Positions 23,786 to 37,734 of a DNA stretch of 64,000 nucleotides are shown one piece after another. This DNA is from Crambe crambe (Eukaryota > Porifera > Demospongiae > Poecilosclerida > Crambeidae). A program made the translations under genes and the position numbers. The notes under the pieces were generated by a model. That model did no database searches. It saw only the letters and a program-made list of their open reading frames with translations, and was not told the origin of the DNA. Location of the stretch: positions 62,001 to 126,000 of the forward strand of contig OZ004588.1 in the NCBI GenBank assembly GCA_963924555.1, given 5' to 3'. Numbering within the stretch: position 1 is the first letter of the stretch; every line of letters begins with the position of its first letter.

Positions 23786-24785
23786 ATGAAGCCGTCCACT
23801 GGCATTCGAGGACTGCTTCTAGTCGTTATGGTTGTTGGGAGTGTAAGTGCGGGGTTGGAAACGGACCTAGACTCGCCGCGTTGTTCTTCAAAAAGTTCCG
23901 AGATGCTCTATAAGACTATTATAGATATTCATACCTCCATAGAGAAGGGAGCAGAGCTGGTTGAAGGACACTGGGCAACAAATATGGAAAGTTGTATGCA
24001 AAAGTGCTGTGAGACTAAGCAGTGTGATGTAGGACTCTTCAAGACTGATGGACTATCAGACAGTGGCAAGAACTGTTACTTTGTACACTGTGGTGGGAAG
24101 ATGGAGAACTGTGTAATGGCACCTCACAAGTCTTTTACTAGCGTGAGATTTCAAGATTATCATAAGGGTTAGTATCGTAAACTTGACTACAATAAATGGG
24201 GAAAGTGTTGGCGTGGGCGTTTCCTTAATATTGGACAATCACTAGTGATACTCCCTCCATAACATATCTTTTAGTGCTATTTTTTTTTGTTTGTGTGTGG
24301 CAATAGGTGGTGTAATACACACAACAGCAAAGACTAGTACTTGGACTGCTCCTCCAACTACTGAAGCCAAATCACACCATCTCAAAATTGAATCTCCAAG
24401 CACCTCAATGAAGGAATCGCACACCTCAGTTCCTCCAATGGTCAGTACGGCAAGTTCTTCCCCTTCAAGCCCACCACACACTCCCACCAGTAACCCTAGC
24501 ACTAGCAATGAAGTTCAAGTGACCAAGTCTAGTGCCGTTAAGCAAGACCACCAGAGGCACAAGGCTACTCCCTCCTTGAGCAAGCATAAGCAGAAGACAC
24601 AAAACTGTGGTAAGTATGGTTGTAACTCCAATGGATCAGGTGTTGTGGCAGTAATTGTGGTTGGGGTCATCTGCTTTGGGATAGTTTTAGTGGTGGGAGC
24701 TGTTGTTGTCAAGCGAGTCATGGATGACAGACGTAAAAAGAGGTTTCGCAATGTAGACTATCTGATCAATGGCATGTACACATGA
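23786..24785 (+). CDS. Type I membrane protein with MANSC domain
   Basis: Two exons (23786-24167 and 24307-24785) join in phase to give 286 residues. Residues 1-23 form a signal peptide (MKPSTGIRGLLLVVMVVGSV...). A MANSC-type cysteine module follows: C at about 32, then SCMQKCCETKQCDVGLF, NCYFVHCGG and NCVMAP, ending in SVRFQDYHK. MANSC modules occur at the N-terminus of animal membrane proteins such as MANSC1, LRP11 and KIAA0319. Then comes a Ser/Thr/Pro-rich stalk, probably O-glycosylated. The single membrane span is VVAVIVVGVICFGIVLVVGA, followed by basic residues and a short tail ending DYLINGMYT. That tail resembles the end of LRP11/MANSC1 cytoplasmic tails as I recall them. No other ectodomain is present, so I give no orthologue name. 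Confidence 0.88.
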
Positions 24786-25010
24786 ACTCCATTCGTTCGT
24801 TCACATCATCACATTGACTCGTAATATGTCAATCACCATTGTTTCCTTGCATTACTTTGTGAATCATACACTTCTACACACTGACCTCACCCACTTTTAA
24901 CACAAGACTGTATACTGTTTGGTACTGTTATATGTTCAATAGTTATCAGCCCTCAACTAAAGCAGCAAATGTGAGAGAACAAACTATTAATGCATACAAA
25001 AAAATCTGAC

Positions 25011-25016
25011 AATAAA
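25011..25016 (+). terminator. Poly(A) signal of the MANSC gene
   Basis: AATAAA lies 226 bp after the stop and about 100 bp before the convergent NAV stop. The 24786-25109 spacer holds nothing else that I can see. Confidence 0.55.
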
Positions 25017-25109
25017 TAATTTACACCGTTAACCAAAATAGAAAACAATACAATAGAGTTCACAAGTACGAGATGCAGAGTGTACAAATGGCACACAGCA
25101 ATCAACAAG

Positions 25110-28100
25110 TTAGTGAATCATGGAGCGCGTTTCTTGAAGGATGGAACGATTGTCATCATGCAGTTTGATGGAGCGTGTGTCATCATGCAGTTTATCATCT
25201 TTGTACATCAAATATCTATTCTGGTGAGGACGCACAGCTGCAAGGAATATACAATAGGTAAAGGGTCTCAAAATGTATTACACCATGCATGTTAAGCAAT
25301 GGAATGAAATTTAACATACCGTGGTTCCAGCCCACGTCATCAGGGTTCAAAGTGCGCAGTTTATTACCATTAATGGTACTAGGCCATGGATATGTTTGGA
25401 TGACCCATTCTCGAACATCCACCCATTCCAGCAAAGGGTCGGCTGTGTAGGTCTGAAAAGAAAGAGGATTTGGCAATGTTACACTAATTTGTCAAGCTAC
25501 CACGTTGTCAAACCATGTATATTAGGCATACTATCCCATCAGGTAAGGGATATCACCATATTATAATAGTGCCCATCAGGTAAGGGATGTCATACCCACA
25601 TAGTGCCTATCAGGTAAGGGATGTCACACCCATATGCCCAGCCCATCAGATAAGGGATATCATACCTCTATGCCTGCCATAATAGTACCCATCAGGTAAG
25701 GAATAATGAAATGATTCCACAAACTGATGAACCAGCTCTCCAGTTCGTTACTATTCTGATTGAGGGAGCAATCCATGAAGACCCTTGGACCAAGATTCAC
25801 CATGTTGGAATGGAACTTATTGATAAAAGAGTTGAGATAGTCAAGGAGGTAAGGAATCCAGTTGACCAGCCGTTCCGCCACAACATCCGTTGATCTGAGA
25901 CAAAACAATAGGAAAAAGTGATACCTGCTACATACAAACTCCTAGAAGTGTTAGTGTTATGAATAAAGTCTTACTGTGAAGTGGCCTTCAACTGATAGAT
26001 CTGTTTTCTGAGTGATCTGGAAAGAATTCCTACCACTGGATCTGTCTGAGGATTACACGTGATCACTCTGCATACAATTCAATTACCATCCCAAAAATTA
26101 ACTCAATTTCAGAGAACATGGAAAATTTGTAAGGGACATATAGGAAGACAACATACAAAGACCTAACTTCCAGGAATAGTATCAAGGTGTGGTCCATCAA
26201 AGATCCATTTTTAGGTAAGGAAGGACTAACCTTATTCTGTGATGGAAGAGTAACTGATGAAGAGGTACACCCTTTGTCGTGCCAGAACTCAGTGCTGCAA
26301 TAATGTAAGGACGTCGTGAGAGAGAACCAGCAGCCACTAGAAGCTGCTCCAGATCTTTGCACTCGTAAATGTCTTCCAATACCACAATGGGAGGCTGCAG
26401 TTGTCTGCAGAAGTAGTAAGGATAAGGGGATGCACTTGATCAAATATGGCACCATTTGAAGCAAAATTGTTATTGGTCATTTATAACAATTTTTTAATTT
26501 TTTTTTTCCATTAAATTACCAATTTTTTCATAAGACCAAATGTGAAATCAGTTTAGACTCACTTTTGAGTGTTAAAACCTAAATTAATTTGAGACTTGGG
26601 AAAATGGCCATTATCATGAGACCAATAACACTCAAATCGGTTACAGCCATTTTTTGTCTAGACTGGCCAATTTTTTTACACACACAGACTGAATCTCATC
26701 ACCCTTTTGGAGTGGTCAACGTCTTAAGTACCTGTAATCCACAGTATCAATATTTGCCATGCTGGTCATCCAACTTTAATGTGCTAATTGTAGCTTCTTT
26801 AGAACTCTAAGAGCTGTTAAAAGTATGGTAGACTTACAGCTGGACTCGCTTGACCAAGTCTGTTTTGAAGTACTTGAGTGGAACGGCCAAACCCTCCTTG
26901 TCCATGCTGAACTTGATAATCTCTCCACCAACCACACCCATTTCCAGATCTTCCATCCCCTCTCCCTCCTCTGCTCCCAGACAAGAAGACAGGTGTGATG
27001 CCAGCCCACTCACCAAACTAGACTTGCATGTTCCCTTAGTTCCCATGACAACTAGCCACTGGTTTTCCTGTAGGATGGCCATGTAGGATTGAAGTGAGTC
27101 TAGACCCATCATCGTCTTGTACGTCAGAGAGTCACATGACTGCTGACCAGCACCTGCTCACAGCATTTAAAATGTCATATGACCATACATCCACCTTCGA
27201 TAAACTGACCTTTCAGGAGTATCTTAACGGGTTGTTTGTTACCAATGGCCTGGTAGGGGGTGACAGGGGGGAGGAGGGCATTCCCCACCTGTCTCCGCTG
27301 CTCTCCCATATTGTAGCAGTAGATGGAGTCTTCGCTTAGTCCCAGAGAGCCTTCGGGATCAATGCTGTTCAAGTGATGCTGCACAGAGCAAGTCATGTAA
27401 TATATCTTAGAGGAAGGACAGAGTGTACGATGTTATGTTTTTCGACACACATCAACGATAAGCACACACCAAGCTCTTAGATAAACAGACATCAAGTCCC
27501 AAACAGATAAAGGCACACAAACACATGATAATCCCAGTTACGCAGGAATCAGGTGTTGTGTTCCATCCGGCATAATGTTACTGTAAGTACATAATTATTG
27601 TGATATCTAATTTTCTTAACTTACACGAAATATGTCTCCGATTTTTGAGTCCATGCTGATCCAGCTGATCTCAGGAGGCACGCTGATAGTCCCCAAAACC
27701 AATTGCTCATTGTCGTCATCACCATGGTTACTAGAATCACTGCTAATACTGTCATGGCTCCACTTGTGTCCAGAAATACCATTACCAAGACGACTGAGTA
27801 GATCACTATAGTAACCACTATCGTTGACCTTCTCATTGACAGGTGAAGATGTTTCATTGGTGTCGATATGGAGTATGACTTGTGCTCGAGCCCCTGGACT
27901 ATCATCCTCAAATACTACACAACAGACGCAAAGTACACATGACTCCATCTCATTGACCATCCACCACCTTACCTTTGATGTCGTCTTCCCAGAGAGGGAG
28001 AAGTCCCCCTCCCCCTCCATATTCACTGCGAGCATCCAGGGTGTATGAAGACTTGGTCTGTAGGAAAAATCAGCTAATCAGTTCGGATAAAGAACTGGTG

Positions 28101-31100
28101 GGGTACGGTACTTGGACATGCTACACAGAATAACCAACCATAAGAGACTGGGATGGTTCACACCATCAACTATGTAATTGAGAGTTTCAATGGTGCATTT
28201 CATTAAGAGTGGAAGTCATTCATTGATCACTTTACACATTATGATCATTTTGTACAACAAAATGTAGTGAACTTTCAATAAATGGAGCATTACGTTTGTT
28301 AGTGAAACCTTAAGAGAGCCTACACATGTTCCAGAGTAGTTAATGGACGTCACTTACATCAATGTCTCTGTAATGGCCCTCAGGGGAGTATTCCGAGATG
28401 CTCACCAGATCCCTGCATGATTGATTAACTATTAATCAATCCAGGGGCAGTTGATATTTACCCAACCCCCTTAGTATTCTCGTGGAGACTTACGGAGCTT
28501 TCTTCTTGCTGAATGATCTCTTGACTGACTTGGCAGTTCTAGTACTGACAATGGACTCTGTTTCCATATTATAGTTATTAGTTGAGAGGTGGTCTCCATG
28601 ACTACTATTCTCTTTCTTCTTGCTACGAAATGAAAACTGGAGGAAGAAAAAATAGGTAGCAAATTACCTTTTATTCACAAATTATTTTGAAGAACCAACA
28701 AGAGGCTCAACTGACTCACCCTCCAAGGTCCTTTTTTCTTTTTCTTTTCCTTTCCTTGTTCCATAGCAGAGTCAGAGAGGTAGCCATCTGAGAGGACCAC
28801 CTGGTCAGCCACAGAAGGTGGTCGACTGCTACTCATCATCAGAGATTGCCCTTCAAAGTCAAACCATGTCTGCTTCTCTGTCAGCTGTCGGATCTCAATG
28901 TCCTAAACCAAATAAGGAGAAGTACATCAAAAGAAGAAATTAACAATGTAAGAAAATATGAGCAGGCTGATGTATACCATTGATCTAATTAGGGAGGTGG
29001 CTCAGTAGACAGGTTGTCTGTCTGTTTGTCTCTAGTATGAAATACCTACCTTCTCCTCCAGTGACTTTTTGAGGTGGTGCATTTTTGTGCTGAGGTCAGC
29101 CATGCTGTTCTCATACATGGAGAGCATTCGGTCCTTATCTGAGAGCTCTGCTTTCATATTGGTCAATTGGTTCTCAAATGACTCGATCAGCTACACAAGA
29201 TTCACGTACATAGTGTGTAATAACAACCTCCTTTTCAACGTACACTTTCCTATAGTCCTAATGCAATTCAATGCATTCATGTTTGGCTCTTAGCTAATAA
29301 GGCTTGTGTGTGAGAGACTGTAACACAATCAGCATCAATAGCTCGGTATACACCTACCACATACATCCACCATTGATAAGTCAATAACCCACCCCCATCC
29401 AGGGGCACACCTCTAATTATTCACAGTAATGAGTGATACCTCAGGGGTAGAGTCGTTGGCAGGAGGAAGCAAGCCACTGCTAAGGAACTGCTGTTCGCTG
29501 TGATAGTCCAACTTCTCACTCATGGTGGAACGGATGGAACTGCGCCTGGCCACGCCCACTCCTCCTCTTGCAGAGAGACCATGGGTGCTACCTGCAGGAG
29601 ACATGGACTCGGACGTAGTAGAGCTATCCAGACTTGCAAAGGAGATGGGGCGCTCAGAATGTACCCCCCTGATGCCAGGAGACAGGTGTTTGGGGGACAG
29701 ATTGAAAGAGTGGTTACGATTAGGAGGATGAAGACCTGTTTCCTCCGGATCATACACCAGCTGTTAGTGGTACAAGAATCAATGTGATTCACCAATACAA
29801 TTAGCAGCTACCACTGCTTGTAAACATTCCCTCCAATGTTTATGGACACTGGTCAACGCTTCCTGAGGGAAAGGGCACGCTCAGGTGACCAAGACCCTTT
29901 GCTAAGCTAACTGGCTACTGAACTAAGGGCTGAGTATCACCACTAATATGCTCTGCTTTCAAACATTTCTGCATAAAGGCCACAATAAAACATTGAATGG
30001 CTAATGTACCTAGTTTAGATGCACTACACTGTACACATTGGGTATTAGCTATCTGTAGTCTATGAGAACTGACCTGTGAAGATCTTGGAGAGATGGTGAC
30101 CTTTGTGGGTCGCCCACTGCCTGGAGATCCCAGTAGACACTCTGAGGAGGAAGATGAAGAAGAACTGTTCCGGTTCTTAGAGTCACTGTTTCTCTGTCGC
30201 AGAACACTCTTTAGTGGCTTCCTGACAATGCCTTCATTGCTGCTGCCGACTGAATCTCTTGTCTGTGCATTCGTTAGGTTAAAAACACCTCCTCCACCCT
30301 CGGTCATCATGCGTACCCTCGTCAAACCCTTAGGGGCCACTCTCTGTGTTCCCTTGGGACTCAAGGAGCGTGCTCGTTGCACTTTGAGTGCACTCTCAGA
30401 AGAAGACGCTACCACTTCTTTAAGTCGGCTTTGGCGATGCTGATGGGTGGGGTCTACCTCCCTGCCACTCCCCTCCAAAGAGTGCTCTTTGTTCATTGCT
30501 GACTCGGTATTCACCATATCGTATGCCTTGGACTGACCTTCAACCTTTGAAGGCGAGGATGGGGCCTGATCTTTAGTAGCAGGGGGAGGAGGTCCTTCTG
30601 TCTTGGGACTATTGATTTCCTCATGGGACATGCCCTCAGGACTGACACGCCTTCCAAAGCGCAGGTGCCCATCCTCCTTAGACACAGCTTCCTCTTTGAA
30701 GTCGGCCGGAGGACTGACTATGTCCATATCACCGACCCTTGAACTCTCACTCTTCATGGCCAACTGTGTTGGCTTCACCATGGCGACCATACTTTCACCA
30801 CTCTCCACCTCACTGCTGGTGTTGGTGGGAGGGGCAGGGGGAGGGGTGGGGTCCACTGTGACTGTCTCTTCTTCCTTTGTCATCATCTTTTCTTCTTCCT
30901 TTGTTTTCTCCTGCCTCCCCTCCCTTGGGGCATGAGTCTCACAGCTCTCCAGACTACTGCTGCTACTACATAACTCCATTGCCACTCCTCCCTTCAGATG
31001 AGCCGGGGGCTCCAATACCACACCCCCTTTCCTATGAGGTGCAGATTCTGGTTCAGCTGCTTTGAGATGAGATGACGGTTGCAGAGGGGGGTGTTCCACC

Positions 31101-34100
31101 GGCCCTGGCGGGTGGACATCCATGGGTTTAGAGACGTGGGGTTGAGCTGAAGGTGTGACTTTGTGAAGTTTGAATCTTGCTGAGGGACTGGCAGGACGCT
31201 TCAGTCGACTCTCCATTGACTGTTTGGATGTCCCAGCTCTAGGCTGCATCAACTTCTTACCTAGAGCAGGACTGTCATTGGGGGGAGCGGAGACATGGTG
31301 TTCCCCTCCTTCCAGACTCTTGCTGCTATTGAGTTCTCTGTCTCCCCCCTCACCACTAGTGGAGCTGTGAGGACCTGACGGAAGATTTGGTGTGCGAATC
31401 CCCAACAAACTCCCAGACTTCTTGACCTCTCCAGGCTTCTTCAAACCAAAACCAACTCCTTCCATCCTGGATGTCTGTCCTTTGCCCTTGAGCTTCGACA
31501 CGATCTTTCCTTCCTCTTCTTCCTTTGCACCCCCGCCAGATCCCTCCCTCTGAGACAAGTGCTCCTCCCTCTTCCTCTCCCCACTGGACAACTGTTCCTT
31601 GCTGGTTGAGTGTGTCTCCACTCCACTGAGTTGTGAGTGTGTGGAGGCAGCAGTGGCAGCACCCTTTGGGAAGTGGCGAGGGAGTGAAGACGTACCCGAC
31701 TGGATCAGGTGTTGCCCAGATGGTGATTTTAAGTTGCCAGGGTTTACTAAGTGCCTTTTAACAGCTCCATCACTGCCTTTCCTCTGCAGACCTAAATGGT
31801 TCTCTGATTTGCTGTCTTCAGAGGACAGGTTAGAAGCACTACCTGAATTCATCTTACTCAGCCGACTTGATGGTCGCTGGATGCCTGAACGATGAGAACT
31901 GGAGGGCGTGGACCTCCCACTGCTAGGAAGCTTCAAACGACTCAAAGAGGAGGACTTGTTTGCACCCTCAGGGACGTGATTACTAGAGGATTCACCAGGG
32001 GCATCCCCACTGGTTCCTGCAGAGGAGGCAGCAGTATCTTTGGAGGAGGCTTTGTGGGGATGAAGAGACTGCAATTTGCTTGATCCTCCTCCCGATGGTC
32101 CTGTCGACTTGAACTGAGTTGGAGGAGTGACTGACTCAGCCACTTCAGCTACAGAGGTGCCTCTACTGGCACCAGGTTTCATCAGACGAGACTCCTTCCC
32201 CACACCACTACTTCCATGTCCGTATGAAAAGGAATTAAATTTTCCAATTTTAGAGGTCTTGGACTGTTTTGGAGTCTGTGTTTCAGATTCTGGGTCCGAT
32301 TTGACTCCACCTTCTTCACTGTTCCCTTCTTCCTTGTTAGAGTTAGCCCCTCCCCCCTCTCCCTCTCCTGCTGCTTGTTTCGTGGGGGGTTTACGTTTGT
32401 ATGGGTGGTCAAAGGTTGTGGAGGTCATGATGGAACTGCCAGCTGTCCTGCGAGGACCTGTGGGCATCATTGGGGACTTTGGAGAAGTAGCCAGGTTCGG
32501 TGACACAGGTGAAGTAACACTACCTGCATTAACGTTAGTGTGTATATCAAAATCTTTATCAAGGGATGACTTGAGGCACGTCTTATGTACTAACCATTGG
32601 GGGCAGTGATACTATGTGAGACCTTCAGGCTGGGAGAGACAGGTCTGGCTATGCGACTAGGTGGAGGTTGAGATCCTTGGCTAGAGGAGGAGGATGAGGT
32701 AGAGGTTGGAGTACGCTTATACTGAGAGAGGCTGTAGAAAAGTGAGAGGATTGCACGATCTTTCCCATCACACAGATCTGGCAAAAACAAAAATAAATAC
32801 AATCAGTCTGAGGGTGATCTCACATACCCAAGGAAGTATAAGGGAGGTCTCGTATTGAGGTATAGGGGTGGGGTTTAGGCAACATGAAATGCTAGGGAGT
32901 GTATATATATATACTAATTCAGTAATAATGGGGGTCTTCCACTCTTCGGCTAGAACACAAAGTACTTAATTACCACTAATAGTAAAGGAAGAACAGTTGA
33001 CACCAGCTTTCTCCAAGTACTGCACACATTTCTCCAAGTTTACTCTCTGAAAAGTAATCAAAATTTCAATTCGACTGTAGAGGAAACATTACCAAATAAG
33101 GTGTACAGTACATAACAGAGCACTCACAACGGCATCTTGGATACCAACTCTACATAAATACTAACAATACATACCAACAAGAATCATTATTCCATGCTTG
33201 CTACATGCATGCATGTCATTGCTGCACCACAACTAATTAATTAGGCAACACTTCCTGGAAACAGGAAGTGACTCAACACTAGTTTTCCACATTTAATGTA
33301 GCAACACTTAAAACTAGCAGAGCAGGGCGGGCACATACTGAAATAGAAATAACCCCTACACTGCTATACAGCTCTTAGCCATAGTGTCTGTCAAGACTTT
33401 TTTAAAAGTATATTCATGACTGATTTAATGACATGGGCACAGCCCATTTCTCTGAAGTGTAACTCCATTGGAGGAGTTTGCACACAAACAAGTGGTGTGG
33501 TCAAGATTTCCTGCACAGTTGCAGAGATCATTTTTCCTTTTGAGCAGTATCATATGACATCACAGTTAAACATCAAACTACACTCAGCATGGATTGGGGA
33601 ATACATTCACTTACTCTTTCCTCATCTGTTGATACTGAGAGGTGAAGTTCAGGCACTACATCTTGCACTGCAACCAAAAGAACAAAAGTCACATGACTCT
33701 CTTATACAGGTCATGTGATGAGGGAGGTACTGACAGGTACAGGACTTACCTACAGCCTTGAGAACAAGAGGAAGGGCTATCCCGTCAGATATCTGCTTCA
33801 GGTCCACCAAGTTCCCTTCTTCCCCTGACTTCCGAAGGTAGTGGTTGGCCCAGTTCAGGTACAACTGCACACACACGACATTGTAATATTATGGATCAAC
33901 CATAACACTTTTTAAGAATTATACACTCACAGATGACATACAAGAAAAAGTCTCATTAAATTAAAGCCCCCTTTAGCCATACACCATCTTTAATGAAACC
34001 TTATACATACAAATGACTACAATATACACTGCATTCTTTCCATGTGCTCAACGAAATTTAAAGACAGTGACCATGGCATGCCCCATTCTTCCCAGGCTGA

Positions 34101-37100
34101 TGGGTAGTTGGGATGATCTAACTGCTAGGTGAATCAGAGTATTAATCTCAATGTTTTCAACATGTATGGGTGTATTTCAATCCTTCATAATGTTTCCCTT
34201 CACTATACCATGCAAGGAAGCCTTCCTACCTACCACACTGAGTGTTTATACTGGGCAGCAGGAGTCCAGCTGGCCCAAATCAGGCAGACTTGGAAAGAAT
34301 CACTACCACGCCACACTGGTTCATCTGCTCCTAACCTTTAAATTGAAACTACAGCTAATGATTGTTTTGTTATTGGTTAGCTATGAGGTATAATGTATAG
34401 ACAACAGAGGATTCAATCAGCTGACACCTATATAAACTAATGATAAGGATGGGTTCCCACAGCAACCACACCTGATAAACCATCTACTACTTCACTTGAT
34501 CTATTTGGCATTGATTTTTTAATCACTACAAATCATTGAAATATCTGCATGCTAAAATTTTGCTGGTTATCATACACACTCAGCCAGCCAAACCAACAAG
34601 GCAGGGTACGTGGGAGGGAGAGTTTGATAGCTACCACGGTGACACATTCCAGCTGGAATGAACTGATACAAGGGCAGGGTCACTCTCTCTCCAAAAACAC
34701 CGGACAGTGCGTACACCTACATCATGCAAGGTGTAACACTCTACACCCAAGTTGAGCCTCTAAATTGGAAGGGAAAGTCCCAAATGTTCTAATTTCTGAC
34801 AGCAAATCATGACTTTCTTTATATGGCTGTCCAGGACTGTGACACCAAAGGGTAGTCACAACAAAGAAACACACATGGAGGGAACAAGGTGGGTGCAAGA
34901 GAAGGATAACTTATATGAAAAAGGAGGAAGAAAGCTATTGGAAACGAGAAGACACTGTTGGAATACAAGGAGCAGTAGTGGAAGGACAAGCAACCACTAT
35001 TTCGTCACTATCAAAGTGCAGCTAGGAATCATAAGTTACCTATGAGTGCTTGCTCTCTGCAAGATCATTGCTGTAATTGAGGGGGCAGGACTAATTAAAC
35101 TTGAAAAGAACTGTCATTTGTGGGCATGCAAAGGCAATTTGTAGGTTCCCATTTGAGCTTTGTTATTGCAGTCAAGATAATAAATTATTCATTCATTCTC
35201 CACTTCAAAACAAGACCTCAGACCCATCACTCACATAGCTACATACCAGATGAAATATTTGGGATCTCATCACTTCATCCCCTCAGAGTAGCGGCTGAGA
35301 TACAAGAGACAATGCAGCATTGAACAATGCAATCCATACAGTGTGGACCCTTAAATGTGGCTGGCTCTTCAGGTCACATGCTAATGTGGCTGGCTCTTGC
35401 TGGAAAGGCACTTGAGACAGCTATGAAGTCCAGTAGGTCCATGATTAGACTACACAACCTCTATAAGCAACTCAAGCAAAGTAAACCTATAAGTCAACAA
35501 ATCCGTTGATAAAGAAGTTGTTCAAGACGAGATACATATATAACCATATCACATACACACACGATGCAACTTTCACTCATAACTCAAACACACCACCCGA
35601 GTCCAGAGTACACCAATCAAAGCATCCAGCATTCCGGGCCACTTCACCTTGCATCCAATCAGTTACCAGTCACAGAGGTTAATTACACAAAGAAACGAAT
35701 GTGATCACCGTTCTTCAAGTACATTCTCTCAAAGTGATGATTGGTCATTCCATAAGGACACCCTTTACATTCGATAAGTGATAGCTGAAAGAAAGCAAGT
35801 TCTCCAGACACTACCCAACACAAAAAAAGCTCTTTAGTTAGAATGTCCACACCTCTGCCTTCAATTCCAATAATCATCTTAATATGCAGCCAGTTTTCAA
35901 GGCAGTGTCTGTAAACACTGGACTCCACTATCTGCATAGGAGCACATGTTCCCACAGCCTGTGTGCTAACAATACTTCACTCTCTCACACACACTCAAAG
36001 TAGCTATCCTATACTGTAGATTTCAGGATGGTTGTCAGTAAGGAATGAGAAATAGGTAGTGGCGTACAAGGACCCAAGAAACCTGATCCTTTCATGTCCT
36101 ATACAATCCATGCAGTTGTGTAAACCATAGGACAAACTGTATCCACCTATTCCCCTAACCTTCCTGACAACCAACCTGCAATGGACAGTAGTGGTACACT
36201 GGACCCTAACCACTTAACATCATCAGCCAGGATCCTTGCCCTTATGATAATTCTTATTCATGAGAACAGCTGGTGTCCAACCCAAAGGTTGTCTTGTGTG
36301 CAAGATACACACTGACAGGAACTTAATACACACACACAGTCCTGCCACCTCCTCCTCTGTCTCTCAGGATACATTTTGATGTGGTGAACTAACACTCTCT
36401 TTTTGCTAGCCCTGAAAAACTACTAATTTAAGAGCAATCCTTATTAGTCCATTTGAAAGAAAGGGGTGAGGTATGACAATGGCCATCCATCTCTTTAAGA
36501 GCTCATAAATTGATTGACCCATTAATTAAAGATTTGCTGATTCTAAATTAGCCTCCCACCAATACCTACTCAATAGACATAACTTTATCCCTTTATCCCA
36601 TTAGAGCAATGAACTTTTAGAGCGAGAACTCCCACTACAAAGCCTCAACTTAAAGATCCTCAAGTATATTCATGGGACCTGATACAGCTGATAGTTCTTT
36701 ATTCATACAGGGTGGTGCACCTAAAGAACACTGCCCACCTGCCAGCCAGCACCCTTTCCTCCTTCACTTTAGCTACTCTGACTCTGTTATTGGTTGGTAA
36801 GACTACCAAGTTGTTATTCTTTTAGTGGGCACGATTCATTCATGCACTTTCATTAATCAGTAATATTTATACTGCTATCTCGAAATGGGAAATGCATCTG
36901 TTTAGATAACATTTAACTTGTAATACACCACTGCAGCTTGCCAGTTTCACCATGAAAACAACTTTGCACTGGCCTTGAATAACATGCACCCTTGAGTAAA
37001 AACTAAATACAGCACAGTTCACTGCCTTCCACCAATGTCCATACATAAAATGATGCACTGTTTATCCATTACAGGTCTCACGCCTATGGAGCAAAATGCT

Positions 37101-37261
37101 TGAGGCGCTAAACCCAAGTTACCTCTTACCTCTCACATCTGCTAGCTAGCTAGCTAGCTACCTCCAACTTAATAGTCAAGTCTCCATTCGTTGCATAGCT
37201 ATGCAGTACAACTCACCTTCTTCTGGTCCACCTGTCCAGGTTTAGCGATTCGCGTGGACAT
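25110..37261 (-). CDS. NAV: Neuron navigator (NAV): calponin-homology plus AAA protein
   Basis: Navigators are microtubule plus-end and actin-linked proteins that guide cell outgrowth. About twenty exons span 12 kb. The first (37261-37217) gives MSTRIAKPGQVDQKK. The CH domain is spread over exons near 33868-33740, 33672-33607, 33048-32976 and 32776-32595 (LYLNWANHYLRKSG, AILSLFYSLSQYK). A 2.45-kb exon (about 32527-30074) encodes a Ser/Pro-rich disordered region. Coiled coil follows at 29190-29049 (SFENQLTNMKAELSDKDRML). The C-terminal AAA module spans about 27155-25320, with a P-loop at MGTKGTCKSSL, a Walker B-like IVVLEDI, and the navigator-specific WFISLWNHFIIPYL and VREWVIQTYPWPS. The last exon (25240-25110) ends with two copies of a nine-residue unit. 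Both Walker motifs deviate from consensus. Total length is roughly 1,750-1,850 residues. A 3.3-kb first intron holds a MITE. Confidence 0.93.
25140..25193 (-). repeat. 27-bp in-frame tandem duplication in the last NAV exon
   Basis: Two adjacent 27-bp units encode KLHDDTRSI and KLHDDNRSI. They differ at only a few bases and preserve the frame. Confidence 0.85.
25537..25712. repeat. Degenerate minisatellite in a NAV intron
   Basis: The phrase CCCATCAGGTAAGGGATATCA recurs about five times with variable spacing. Each unit carries a GGTAAGG sequence that looks like a plus-strand splice donor, but the gene runs on the minus strand. Confidence 0.75.
33880..37216. other. NAV intron 1 (about 3.3 kb)
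   Basis: This is the longest intron in the window. It contains one copy of a 179-bp MITE-like element (36012-36190), a minus-strand ORF of unknown status (35683-35955), and a TAGC repeat near 37141-37160. The rest is AT-rich with no recognisable exon. Confidence 0.6.
36012..36190 (-). mobile_element. MITE-like element, copy A
   Basis: This 179-bp segment is about 95% identical, on the opposite strand, to 46919-47097. Both copies have the same length and the same ends: TACTGT at one end and ACAGTA at the other. That fits a TA target duplication around CTGT...ACAG inverted ends, as in Tc1/mariner-type non-autonomous elements. It encodes no convincing protein. Confidence 0.7.
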
Positions 37262-37734
37262 AACTGTTTTGCAATGCTGCAGCTAGCTGTAATATGCAGG
37301 TAGGTACAGCAAGCCAAGCACCTGTCTCGCTTAATAGCTAGGTAGCAAACTAAGTAAACCAAATTTCCGTCTATCTAGGATAGTTCCTTCGACTTCACAA
37401 GCAACTTTCATCGACAATTTGTCTTGCTCGTCTGCAATTGAAGGAGTAAGGATGGTATTGTGGCTTCTTGCATCCTGCACGCAGTCTATAGTATATTGCG
37501 CATAATCATTATTATGGCGCGAATTTCAAAACACTAATTATAATAATCATGCGCGCGCGTACAATATTCGATCTGAGCGCTCGAGCTGAATGATTTTGTG
37601 GACCACTCTCAAAGATAGGACTCCCTACATGCTCGTGAGCTGATCTCCTTGCATAAAATAGGCTTAGTGGAAGTATGTATAATTATATAGACTAATAGAG
37701 GCATCCCCAGCTGCATGCCCAAGCCATCTGATTA

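Noticed and set aside
30093-32609. Several plus-strand ORFs opposite the large NAV exon
   Set aside because: They are shadows of a Ser/Pro-rich coding exon, with no domain of their own.
36004-36213. Minus-strand ORF resembling the one at 46914-47045
   Set aside because: The protein similarity is explained by the two MITE copies sharing sequence, not by a gene family.
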